A DNA stretch of 32,712 bases from Gallionellaceae bacterium (GTDB taxonomy: Bacteria > Pseudomonadota > Gammaproteobacteria > Burkholderiales > Gallionellaceae). The translations under genes and the position numbers were made by a program. The notes below the pieces were generated by a model. It worked only from the letters and a program-made list of their open reading frames with translations. It ran no database searches and was not told the origin of the DNA. Positions 1 through 5,960 of the stretch are shown here, piece by piece. How positions within the stretch are numbered: the stretch's first letter is position 1; each line of letters starts with the position of its first letter. The DNA is taken from the NCBI GenBank assembly GCA_009773615.1, contig WSYA01000024.1, forward strand, positions 1-32,712, read 5' to 3'.

Positions 1-52
1 TCTGGATCATCGTTCTCTCTTCAACACTCAACTGCTTGTATATTTTTCCCAT
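1..52 (-). mobile_element. IS30-family transposase, N-terminal fragment (partial)
   Basis: On the minus strand an ATG at 52 opens a frame of 17 codons that runs off the left edge, reading MGKIYKQLSVEERTMIQ. IS30-family transposases typically begin with a short segment of the form YKQL-x-x-EER-x-x-I, just before a helix-turn-helix that binds the element ends, and this fragment matches that opening. The catalytic DDE domain would lie outside the window. A short palindrome sits directly upstream and overlaps the start codon, and the neighbouring methyltransferase ends only 49 bases away, so the element end probably lies between about 52 and 101. The family call rests on 17 residues; a small unrelated protein cannot be fully excluded. 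Confidence 0.6.
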
Positions 53-79
53 GCAACATTTTCTCCGAAAAATGTTGCA
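52..79. repeat. 11-bp perfect inverted repeat beside the IS30-like start codon
   Basis: Bases 52-62 (TGCAACATTTT) are exactly complementary to 69-79 across a 6-base loop. The left arm begins on the last base of the transposase start codon. It could be part of the terminal inverted repeat of the insertion sequence, or an RNA hairpin that limits transposase translation from outside transcripts. No run of T follows on either strand that would make a convincing intrinsic terminator. Confidence 0.7.
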
Positions 80-101
80 CTTGGTTTTTGAGCGCGCCCA
101 A

Positions 102-764
102 TCAAACCGCCCTCAAATCCCAAAGAATATGAGACAGGCCATTCTTGAAAACGGTGTGCTCAAAATTCCTGATAGATTTTCTCCATCTTGGTTCCAATGC
201 GTTATGTGCATTTTTCGGGGCACTCCAATATACGTTGACGACTTCAAATCTTCCTTTAAAGCCATAGGCGGCAGCATAAGGCTGTTCACCTACAAAATAT
301 TCATGTGTTTTTTCAGTGATGAAATTGACATGCGTGGGGTCTTGAAAAGCTTCCGGGCGAGGAAAAGCCGGGGTAATTGCAATTAATCTGCCACCTGGAA
401 CCAACACTCTATGCACTTCGCTCATGAGAGCAACAAAGGGATTGATTAGTGTTCCTTGTGAGCTTAAAAACTGTCGCGGAACATGCTCAAGAAAATCAAA
501 GGCAGAAATAGAATCGAAGAAACGATCCGGGAAGGGAATGGCCTCTTGAATTAGATTGATTTTTTTGTAATTGAAACCCAGCTCGGTGTCAGTGTCGCTG
601 ATGTCGCGAATATCGCAACCGAAGAGTTCTTTGTGTTGAAATGGATTGCGAGGCGCGACTCCGCAGCCCAAATCTAAATGTCTAGTTGTCACAGAATTTG
701 CCATTTCAATATCCTTTTGCGTCAATGTTAGAGGTGCTTTCGCCAAAATGGAAAGTATATCCAT
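102..764 (-). CDS. Class I SAM-dependent methyltransferase
   Basis: A 220-residue protein with the Rossmann-fold methyltransferase pattern. Motif I is LDLGCG at residues 30-35, an acidic residue follows in CDIRDI, then the post-motif FDSISAFDFLEHVPR, and finally the EVHRVLVPGGRLIAITP strand and loop typical of the Methyltransf_11 group. It would transfer a methyl group from S-adenosylmethionine to an acceptor that cannot be read from sequence. The next gene upstream is an O-antigen-ligase-like protein, so methylation of a cell-surface glycan or its precursor is a reasonable guess only. The start is the ATG at 764; an internal ATG 20 codons later is possible, and the only ribosome-site signal is a weak purine run. 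The gene is AT-rich and ends close to an IS30-like end. Confidence 0.85.
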   Translation of the reverse strand: MDILSILAKAPLTLTQKDIEMANSVTTRHLDLGCGVAPRNPFQHKELFGCDIRDISDTDTELGFNYKKINLIQEAIPFPDRFFDSISAFDFLEHVPRQFLSSQGTLINPFVALMSEVHRVLVPGGRLIAITPAFPRPEAFQDPTHVNFITEKTHEYFVGEQPYAAAYGFKGRFEVVNVYWSAPKNAHNALEPRWRKSIRNFEHTVFKNGLSHILWDLRAV

Positions 765-839
765 TTCTTTTATGGAAAATGCTATTGTTTTATCGGATTT
801 GTGATTTTTTGCGGGAGCGCTAGACGTAAAACATAAGTA

Positions 840-2111
840 TTAGCGTGTTGATTTGTTAGTAGCAGCGGCCATGAGTACTGCCAGAGTGAAACCAAAGAAA
901 GCCGCCGTCATTTTTAAGTTAAAGATTTCAGCAGTTAGCCCGAAGATGAAAAAGCCAGAGACAAAACAGATGCCCATGAAGCCGGCAATTCTGACGCTAG
1001 ATTTGGTTGCTTTAGTCGAGCGCCAGAAAATGAAAATGGGAACCAGATAAATAGCAAGAATGGAGATGAGGCCGAACAAGCCGGTGTTGGCACACTTCGC
1101 CAGTATCTCGTTATGAATTTCGGAATATCCCAGCTGTGAAGCATAAGGGGTCAACATACCATCGGCCTTTAATGCCGGTATCGCTTGCTCGAAGCCATTC
1201 GGCCCAACGCCGAAGAACGGGTTTTCAATAAATAAATGCAGTGCCGCTTTCCAGAGCTGCAAGCGAATGCCAATAGATGTGTCTTTGTCGCCTTGGAAAG
1301 ATTTACTTAAATCAGAGAAAATCATATCCACGCGCTCATGCACTATTCCAGGAATGGTGTAGCTTATCCAAATCGCGCAAAGCATGAGCAGCGTTGTGAT
1401 GCTTAGTGTTAGCCATAGCTTTTCTTTGCTGTGTGTTGCCACCCAGAGTAAAAGCAACGGTGGAATGGCAAGCCACCCCCCACGTTCACCTGATTGAATT
1501 GATATATATATCCCTGCCGAAAAACCGCAGATTATTAAAACTAGGATGCTCGCAGGATATTTACGTTCCCAATTGATGCAAAAAATGGAAAGAAATCCTA
1601 GCATTAAAGCGGTATCGCTGAAGTGGACTAGATTAAATGCTTGGGACGTTGTATAGCGACCCGCATCCCATGTGAATGGATTTTGTTTGAGCACGATTAG
1701 GCCGATTATTGTTCCCAATGGGATCCCATATTGGAAAACGGTTATTACACGAATATTCGTTTGGCGCAGCGCCAAAAAGATCGGAATGGAAAGCAAGAAA
1801 CGGGATGCCCAATCATAGGGCGGGGATCTGAAATTGCCGTGGTAAGCTTGGCTCAAAAAAATTGCCACCATAGGCGATGCCATCGCTAGCGCGAATGCTA
1901 TGCTGTACCCGTCCCAATGTGATAATGACGGTGATTTTCTCATGCCATACAGCTGAACTGCCGAAATGATCAGCAATAAACCAAATAGAACACCCATACT
2001 GCCTTTGACAGTGAGCAGAAGTGCCGGGTAACTCAGCAAAATCAACATGATTAAGTGATTGGCGGGAGATTCTGTCTTCACCATCGCGAAGAAGTTTTTA
2101 AATTGGAGCAT
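840..2111 (-). CDS. O-antigen ligase / Wzy-type polysaccharide membrane protein
   Basis: A 423-residue integral membrane protein with about ten to twelve hydrophobic segments. A large periplasmic loop lies between the segment around residues 235-250 and the one starting near 340. Features of the Wzy_C/O-antigen ligase family are visible: GERGGW near residue 208, NPFFGVGPNGF near 295, and EIHNEILAKCANTGLFG near 330, which contains the conserved HN of this family. Members either join O-antigen or other glycans to lipid A-core (WaaL), polymerise repeat units (Wzy), or glycosylate proteins (PglL); sequence alone does not decide which. The start is the ATG at 2111; a second ATG ten codons inside is possible because no clear ribosome site is seen. 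The AT-rich composition and the neighbouring methyltransferase fit a transferred surface-glycan locus. Confidence 0.85.
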   Translation of the reverse strand: MLQFKNFFAMVKTESPANHLIMLILLSYPALLLTVKGSMGVLFGLLLIISAVQLYGMRKSPSLSHWDGYSIAFALAMASPMVAIFLSQAYHGNFRSPPYDWASRFLLSIPIFLALRQTNIRVITVFQYGIPLGTIIGLIVLKQNPFTWDAGRYTTSQAFNLVHFSDTALMLGFLSIFCINWERKYPASILVLIICGFSAGIYISIQSGERGGWLAIPPLLLLWVATHSKEKLWLTLSITTLLMLCAIWISYTIPGIVHERVDMIFSDLSKSFQGDKDTSIGIRLQLWKAALHLFIENPFFGVGPNGFEQAIPALKADGMLTPYASQLGYSEIHNEILAKCANTGLFGLISILAIYLVPIFIFWRSTKATKSSVRIAGFMGICFVSGFFIFGLTAEIFNLKMTAAFFGFTLAVLMAAATNKSTR

Positions 2112-2186
2112 AAAATTTTTCGGTGTTTAATGGTGACATTGTACGATATTAGTCATGATGAAACATGTGGATAGGGTTGTTGAGTA

Positions 2187-3008
2187 ATGGCTATTTATGC
2201 GATAGGCGACATACAGGGGTGTTACGTCGAGTTTCAGCAACTGCTGGAACAAATGCGCTTCGATCCCGCGCAAGACAAGCTCTGGCTAGTTGGCGATCTG
2301 GTCAACCGCGGGCCGGATTCATTGCAAGTGCTGCGCCTCGTTAAATCGTTGGGCGATAGCGCCATCACCGTCCTCGGCAATCACGATTTGCACTTGTTGG
2401 CGGTTGCCGAAGGCGCTGCGGAACTGCATCGCAGCGACACACTGGATGAGGTGTTGAATGCCCCCGACCGCGACGAGCTACTTGCATGGCTGCGCCGGCA
2501 ACGCCTGATCCATGCGGAAGATGGCTACGTGCTCGTGCATGCCGGGCTGCTGCCGCAGTGGAGCATCAAACAGGCCGTCAGTCTCGCGCACGAAGTGGAG
2601 GAGGCATTGCGCGGCGACGATTACGCCACCTTCCTTGCGCGCATGTACGGCAATGCTCCTCACAATTGGAACGACGACCTCGGCGGTTACAAGCGTTTGC
2701 GCGTCATCACCAATGTCTTCACGCGTATGCGCATTTGCACTCCGCAAGGCGAGATGGAATTCAAATTCAAAGGCGAGGTGGAGCACATTCCGCCGGGCTA
2801 TCTGCCGTGGTTCGATGTTCCCAAGCGCAAGAGCCATGACACCACCGTCATCTTCGGTCACTGGTCGGCGTTGGGTTTGAGGATCGAGCCTCGCGTCATG
2901 GCGCTGGATACCGGATGTTTATGGGGCGGCCCTATGAGCGCCATCCGGCTCGAAGATCGCCAACTGTTCCAAGTGAGTTGCAAGAGCCCGGTAGCGAAGA
3001 ACTGGTAG
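2187..3008 (+). CDS. apaH: Symmetrical bis(5'-nucleosyl)-tetraphosphatase ApaH
   Basis: A 273-residue cytoplasmic metallophosphatase that hydrolyses Ap4A to two ADP. It can also remove Np4-type caps from RNA 5' ends. The calcineurin-like metal motifs are in order: GDIQG at 7-11, GDLVNRGPDS near 37-46, GNHD near 64-67, the histidine in VLVHAGLLPQW, and FGHWSALG with the following TGC near the C-terminus. The length matches the family. It starts at the ATG at 2187, where MAIYAIGDIQGCY is the usual ApaH opening. Only a weak GAG lies upstream. It is the only plus-strand gene in the left third and diverges from the O-antigen-ligase gene across a 75-base AT-rich gap likely to hold both promoters. 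Its end is two bases from the convergent fructosamine kinase gene. Confidence 0.96.
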   Translation: MAIYAIGDIQGCYVEFQQLLEQMRFDPAQDKLWLVGDLVNRGPDSLQVLRLVKSLGDSAITVLGNHDLHLLAVAEGAAELHRSDTLDEVLNAPDRDELLAWLRRQRLIHAEDGYVLVHAGLLPQWSIKQAVSLAHEVEEALRGDDYATFLARMYGNAPHNWNDDLGGYKRLRVITNVFTRMRICTPQGEMEFKFKGEVEHIPPGYLPWFDVPKRKSHDTTVIFGHWSALGLRIEPRVMALDTGCLWGGPMSAIRLEDRQLFQVSCKSPVAKNW

Positions 3009-3009
3009 T

Positions 3010-3906
3010 TCAGGTTGCAGATAAAAGTTTTTCTATCATCTGTTCAGCCTGCCGCACATATCCCCCGCCAAACAGATTGGCGTGATTGAGAATGTGATAC
3101 AGGTTGTATAGCTCGCGGCGAGTGGCGTAGCCCTCGTCCAGCGGCCATGTGGCGCGATACGCGGCATAGAAATTCGCGGGGAAGCCGCCGAACAATTCCG
3201 TCATCGCAAGGTCGCATTCGCGGTCGCCATAATAGGAGGCGGGGTCGAAAATCGCCGGTGTGCCATCCGTCAAAAAAGCGTGGTTGCCGCCCCACAGATC
3301 GCCGTGCAGCAGCGAAGGCTGCGGTGCATAGCCTGCAAAGAAGGCGGGCAGTGCATCGAGCAATCGTTCGCCCATGCCCTGTAGTTGTCCGCTGTAGCCG
3401 TTACGCGCTGCAAGGCGCAATTGAAAACCCAATCGTTGTTCACGCCAGAAGGCAATCCAGTCGTCTTTCCATCCGTTCGGCTGCGGACTGATGCCGATGA
3501 AATTGTCCCGTGCAAAGCCAAACTGCGCTGCCGTGCAACGATGCAACGCGGCGAGTTGCTCGCCGAGCAGTTTTGCATCGCCGTGCGCAGAAAATTCCAG
3601 ATGCTCCAGCACCAGATAGCTTTGTCCGCATGCTTTGCCGTGTACGATGGGGCGCGGTACGCGGATAGTTGCGGTTGCCGCGATGGCGTCGAGTGCGGTG
3701 GCTTCGGCAACAAACATTGGGTGATGCCGCTCATCGTTGCACTTGAGGAAATAGCGCGTGCCATCCACGCCTTCTAGGCAGAATGCTGCATTGATGCTGC
3801 CGCCAGAAACGGGTGACGATTTGCGAAGTATAAAGGGGTGAAGCGTCGCGTGGCTGATAGCAGAGGCGATGTGAGTAAAGAGCCGGGAACGAAAGGGGGG
3901 AATCAC
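3010..3906 (-). CDS. Fructosamine kinase family protein
   Basis: A 298-residue member of the fructosamine/ketosamine-3-kinase family (protein-kinase-like fold). Visible parts are a glycine-rich loop region SPVSGGSINAAF near residues 31-42, a lysine in YFLKCND, the catalytic loop LLHGDLWGGN near 199-208, and IFDPASYYGDRECDLAM, whose Asp binds metal. Family members phosphorylate fructosamines or ribulosamines on proteins or small molecules, leading to removal of the sugar; the physiological substrate in bacteria is often unknown. The start is the GTG at 3906, chosen because no ATG exists in frame before the conserved Gly-rich region. Its stop faces the stop of apaH with almost no spacer, so transcripts may overlap. 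A PfkB-family kinase lies 66 bases upstream on the same strand. Confidence 0.9.
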   Translation of the reverse strand: MIPPFRSRLFTHIASAISHATLHPFILRKSSPVSGGSINAAFCLEGVDGTRYFLKCNDERHHPMFVAEATALDAIAATATIRVPRPIVHGKACGQSYLVLEHLEFSAHGDAKLLGEQLAALHRCTAAQFGFARDNFIGISPQPNGWKDDWIAFWREQRLGFQLRLAARNGYSGQLQGMGERLLDALPAFFAGYAPQPSLLHGDLWGGNHAFLTDGTPAIFDPASYYGDRECDLAMTELFGGFPANFYAAYRATWPLDEGYATRRELYNLYHILNHANLFGGGYVRQAEQMIEKLLSAT

Positions 3907-3972
3907 TTGGATTCAGAAATCCGTTCACCCGCTATGGATTCAGGGCGAACGAATTTTTATGCGAGTTTTGAT

Positions 3973-4911
3973 CTACAGCGTGATAGCAAAACCGAAGTTC
4001 TTTTTGAACAGCTCGGCGATCTCGGCAAGCGAATGGCGGTGATTCTGACCGCCCCGGCTGGCGATCTTGAGCGAACCCATGAGCGAAGCCAAGCGGCCCG
4101 TTGTTTCCCAATCCCAGCCGCGTTCGATGCCGTACAGCAAACCTGCGCGGTAGGCGTCGCCACAGCCTGTCGGGTCGACAATGGCCTTGGGCTTGGGTGT
4201 CGGGATGGCGATCTGCTTGCCGTCGGCATAGATCAGCGAACCGTCGGCACCGAGCGTGACGATGAGGGCGGTCACGCGTTGTGCGATCTCAGCCAGCGTC
4301 TTGCCGGTTTTATCTTGCAACAGCTTGGCTTCGTAATCGTTCACCGTGATGTAGTTCGCCTGATCGATGAAGTCGAGCAGCTCGTTGCCGGAGAACATCG
4401 GCATGCCCTGACCCGGATCGAATACGAAAGGGATGTTCGCGTCGGCGAATTCCTGCGCATGACGCAGCATGCCGTCGCGACCATCCGGCGAAACGATGCC
4501 GAGCGTGGCTTCCTTCGCCATGTTGACGTGGTTGAGATGCGACATGCTCATCGCGCCGGGGTGAAACGCGGTGATCTGGTTATCGTCGAGGTCGGTGGTG
4601 ATGAAGGCCTGGCCGGTAAAATTGCCGGGCACAGTGCGAATGTGGGTCTGCGGCATGCCGAGTTTTTCCAGACGAGTGGCATAGGGGCCGAAGTCGTCGC
4701 CCACCGTCGCCATGATGAGCGGACGTCCGCCCAGAAGCTGCAAGTTGTAAGCGATGTTACCCGCGCAACCGCCGTATTCGCGGCGCATCTCCGGCACCAG
4801 AAAGGCGACGTTGAGGATGTGGATCTGTTCGGGAAGGATGTGCTTCTTGAAATGGTCTTTAAACACCATGATGGTGTCGTAAGCAAGAGAACCGCAGATC
4901 AGAGTATTCAT
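3973..4911 (-). CDS. PfkB-family carbohydrate/nucleoside kinase
   Basis: A 312-residue ribokinase-fold enzyme. PfkB signature 1 appears as YGGCAGNIAYNLQLLG near residues 46-61. Signature 2, carrying the catalytic Asp, is DPTGCGDAYRAG near 247-258. The opening MNTLICGSLAYDTIMVF is typical of the adenosine-kinase/ribokinase-like subgroup found in many betaproteobacteria. The reaction is ATP-dependent phosphorylation of a sugar or nucleoside; adenosine or a related nucleoside is plausible but the substrate cannot be fixed here. The start is the ATG at 4911. An extended -10 promoter element lies 38 bases upstream, just outside the dgkA stop, so the gene probably has its own promoter although it follows dgkA on the same strand. 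Confidence 0.9.
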   Translation of the reverse strand: MNTLICGSLAYDTIMVFKDHFKKHILPEQIHILNVAFLVPEMRREYGGCAGNIAYNLQLLGGRPLIMATVGDDFGPYATRLEKLGMPQTHIRTVPGNFTGQAFITTDLDDNQITAFHPGAMSMSHLNHVNMAKEATLGIVSPDGRDGMLRHAQEFADANIPFVFDPGQGMPMFSGNELLDFIDQANYITVNDYEAKLLQDKTGKTLAEIAQRVTALIVTLGADGSLIYADGKQIAIPTPKPKAIVDPTGCGDAYRAGLLYGIERGWDWETTGRLASLMGSLKIASRGGQNHRHSLAEIAELFKKNFGFAITL

Positions 4912-4949
4912 AAAATTATCCCGAAAAAAATTAGTTGTGAGGGTGAGAG

Positions 4950-4958
4950 ATTATAGCA
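4950..4958 (-). promoter_or_regulatory. Extended -10 promoter for the PfkB-family kinase
   Basis: On the minus strand this reads TGCTATAAT: a consensus TATAAT hexamer preceded by the TGn extension. It lies about 38 bases before the kinase ATG and just after the dgkA stop codon. No good -35 is seen at 17 bases, which is acceptable for an extended -10 sigma70 promoter. Confidence 0.5.
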
Positions 4959-4965
4959 GTAAGGC

Positions 4966-5334
4966 TTATGCGAACAGCACCAGCGCCCACACCGCCGCCG
5001 CGTTGATCAAGCTCATCAGTACGGCGGCGCTACCGATGTCTTTGGCGCGTTTGGCTAGGTCGTGGTCTTCCAAAGAGACGCGATCGACTGTCGCCTCGAT
5101 GGCAGAATTGATCAGCTCGACCAGCAGCACCAGCAATATGCTGCCGACCATTAGAGCTTTACCGATGTTGCCCACGGGCAGCCACAGTGCCAACGGAATG
5201 GCCAGCACGGCAGCCAGCAGTTCCATGCGGAACGCATCCTCATGCTGATAGGCCGCGCGAAAGCCTTCCATTGAATAACCCAACGCATTCCACAAGCGAG
5301 TTAAACCGGTCTTTCCTTTGTATGGACTTTGCAT
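4966..5334 (-). CDS. dgkA: Diacylglycerol kinase DgkA
   Basis: A 122-residue integral inner-membrane kinase of the small trimeric prokaryotic type. It phosphorylates diacylglycerol, for example that released when membrane-derived glycans are made, to give phosphatidic acid. Three hydrophobic segments are seen, beginning near ELLAAVLAIPLALWLPVG, ALMVGSILLVLLVELINSA and AAVLMSLINAAAVWALVLF. The family signature ELINSAIEATVDR carries the catalytic and metal-binding acidic residues. The ATG at 5334 gives MQSPYKGKTGLTRLWNAL, the usual N-terminus; an upstream in-frame TTG at 5346 adds four residues and is less likely. The start is only 15 bases from the tpx stop, so the two are probably cotranscribed. 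Confidence 0.93.
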   Translation of the reverse strand: MQSPYKGKTGLTRLWNALGYSMEGFRAAYQHEDAFRMELLAAVLAIPLALWLPVGNIGKALMVGSILLVLLVELINSAIEATVDRVSLEDHDLAKRAKDIGSAAVLMSLINAAAVWALVLFA

Positions 5335-5349
5335 GAACGGTCTCAAAAT

Positions 5350-5871
5350 TTATTGCAACGCAGCCAGTGCGGCATCGTAATTGGGTTCGTGGGTGATGTC
5401 GTTCACTAGCTCTGCATGCAGGATACGGTCTTTCTCATCCAGCACCAGCACCGCGCGGGCGGTCACGCCGGACAAAGCGGTGTCGGCGATTTTTACGCCG
5501 TAGTTGCGCATGAAATCGCGCCCGCGCATCAGCGACAGTGTCACCACCTTCTCCAAGCCCTCCGCCACGCAGAAGCGGCTCATGGCGAACGGTAAATCGG
5601 CGGAAATCACCAGCACCACCGTGTTGTCCAATTTGCCCGCTGCTTCGTTGAATTTGCGCGTGGAGGTGGCACACACCGCAGTGTCCAGACTAGGCACGAT
5701 GTTCAGCACTTTGCGTTTGCCCGCGAAGCTTAGCAGTGTTACATCCTTCAGGTCTTTGTCCACCAGCGTGAATGCCGGAGCGGTTTGCCCGACGGCAGGA
5801 AACGTGCCGAATAAGGTGACCGGCGCGCCGGCTAGTGTGACGGCAGTTTTGTTGCTAGTGTCTTTGGTCAT
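5350..5871 (-). CDS. tpx: Thiol peroxidase Tpx (atypical 2-Cys peroxiredoxin)
   Basis: A 173-residue thioredoxin-fold peroxidase that reduces H2O2 and organic hydroperoxides with electrons from thioredoxin. The opening [20 protein letters not shown] is typical of Tpx. The peroxidatic Cys is at 67 in [14 protein letters not shown] and the resolving Cys at 101 in [11 protein letters not shown], the normal Tpx pair. The frame is open 23 codons further upstream, but that extension would be encoded by the palindromic repeat next door. The ATG at 5871 has a GGAG six bases before it, which decides the start. It lies downstream of gcvP, separated by the repeat, and 15 bases before dgkA. Whether it is transcribed from the gcv promoter or from its own is not visible. 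Confidence 0.95.
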   Translation of the reverse strand: MTKDTSNKTAVTLAGAPVTLFGTFPAVGQTAPAFTLVDKDLKDVTLLSFAGKRKVLNIVPSLDTAVCATSTRKFNEAAGKLDNTVVLVISADLPFAMSRFCVAEGLEKVVTLSLMRGRDFMRNYGVKIADTALSGVTARAVLVLDEKDRILHAELVNDITHEPNYDAALAALQ

Positions 5872-5877
5872 GGTAGT

Positions 5878-5881
5878 CTCC
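5878..5881 (-). promoter_or_regulatory. Ribosome binding site of tpx
   Basis: Minus-strand GGAG with a six-base spacer to the ATG at 5871. It fixes the tpx start and rules out the 23-codon upstream extension, which would run into the palindromic repeat. Confidence 0.65.
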
Positions 5882-5892
5882 GCTTGTGATTG

Positions 5893-5954
5893 TGTAGGAG
5901 CGAACCTTGCTCGCGAATTTTGTGTGATTTTCGCGAGCAAGGTTCGCTCCTACA
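5893..5954. repeat. REP/REPIN-like perfect inverted repeat (25-bp arms)
   Basis: Arm 5893-5917 begins TGTAGGAGCGAACCTTGCTC and is exactly complementary to 5930-5954 across a 12-base loop. The sequence type (TGTAGGAGCGA..TTGCTCGCGAA) resembles REP sequences common between genes in pseudomonads and some betaproteobacteria, where two inverted REPs form a REPIN mobilised by RAYT transposases. It fills nearly all the gap between the gcvP stop at 5961 and the tpx ribosome site. In RNA it would form a very stable hairpin that could protect the gcv mRNA 3' end or reduce read-through into tpx. It has no T-tract, so it is not a standard intrinsic terminator. Confidence 0.85.
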
Positions 5955-5960
5955 TTGAAG

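Noticed and set aside
36..386. A 116-codon plus-strand frame at the left edge
   Set aside because: It is antisense to the methyltransferase gene and the IS end, with no recognisable domain.
3838..4956. A 372-codon plus-strand open frame across the PfkB kinase gene
   Set aside because: It is antisense to a clear PfkB-family gene, has no ribosome site or recognisable domain, and is explained by the codon bias of the real gene.
5872..5940. A 23-codon extension of tpx
   Set aside because: It is encoded largely by the REPIN-like repeat. The ATG at 5871 has a good ribosome site and matches the family.
5893..5954. The strong hairpin as an intrinsic terminator
   Set aside because: There is no T-tract on either side, and the sequence resembles interspersed REP elements rather than a terminator.
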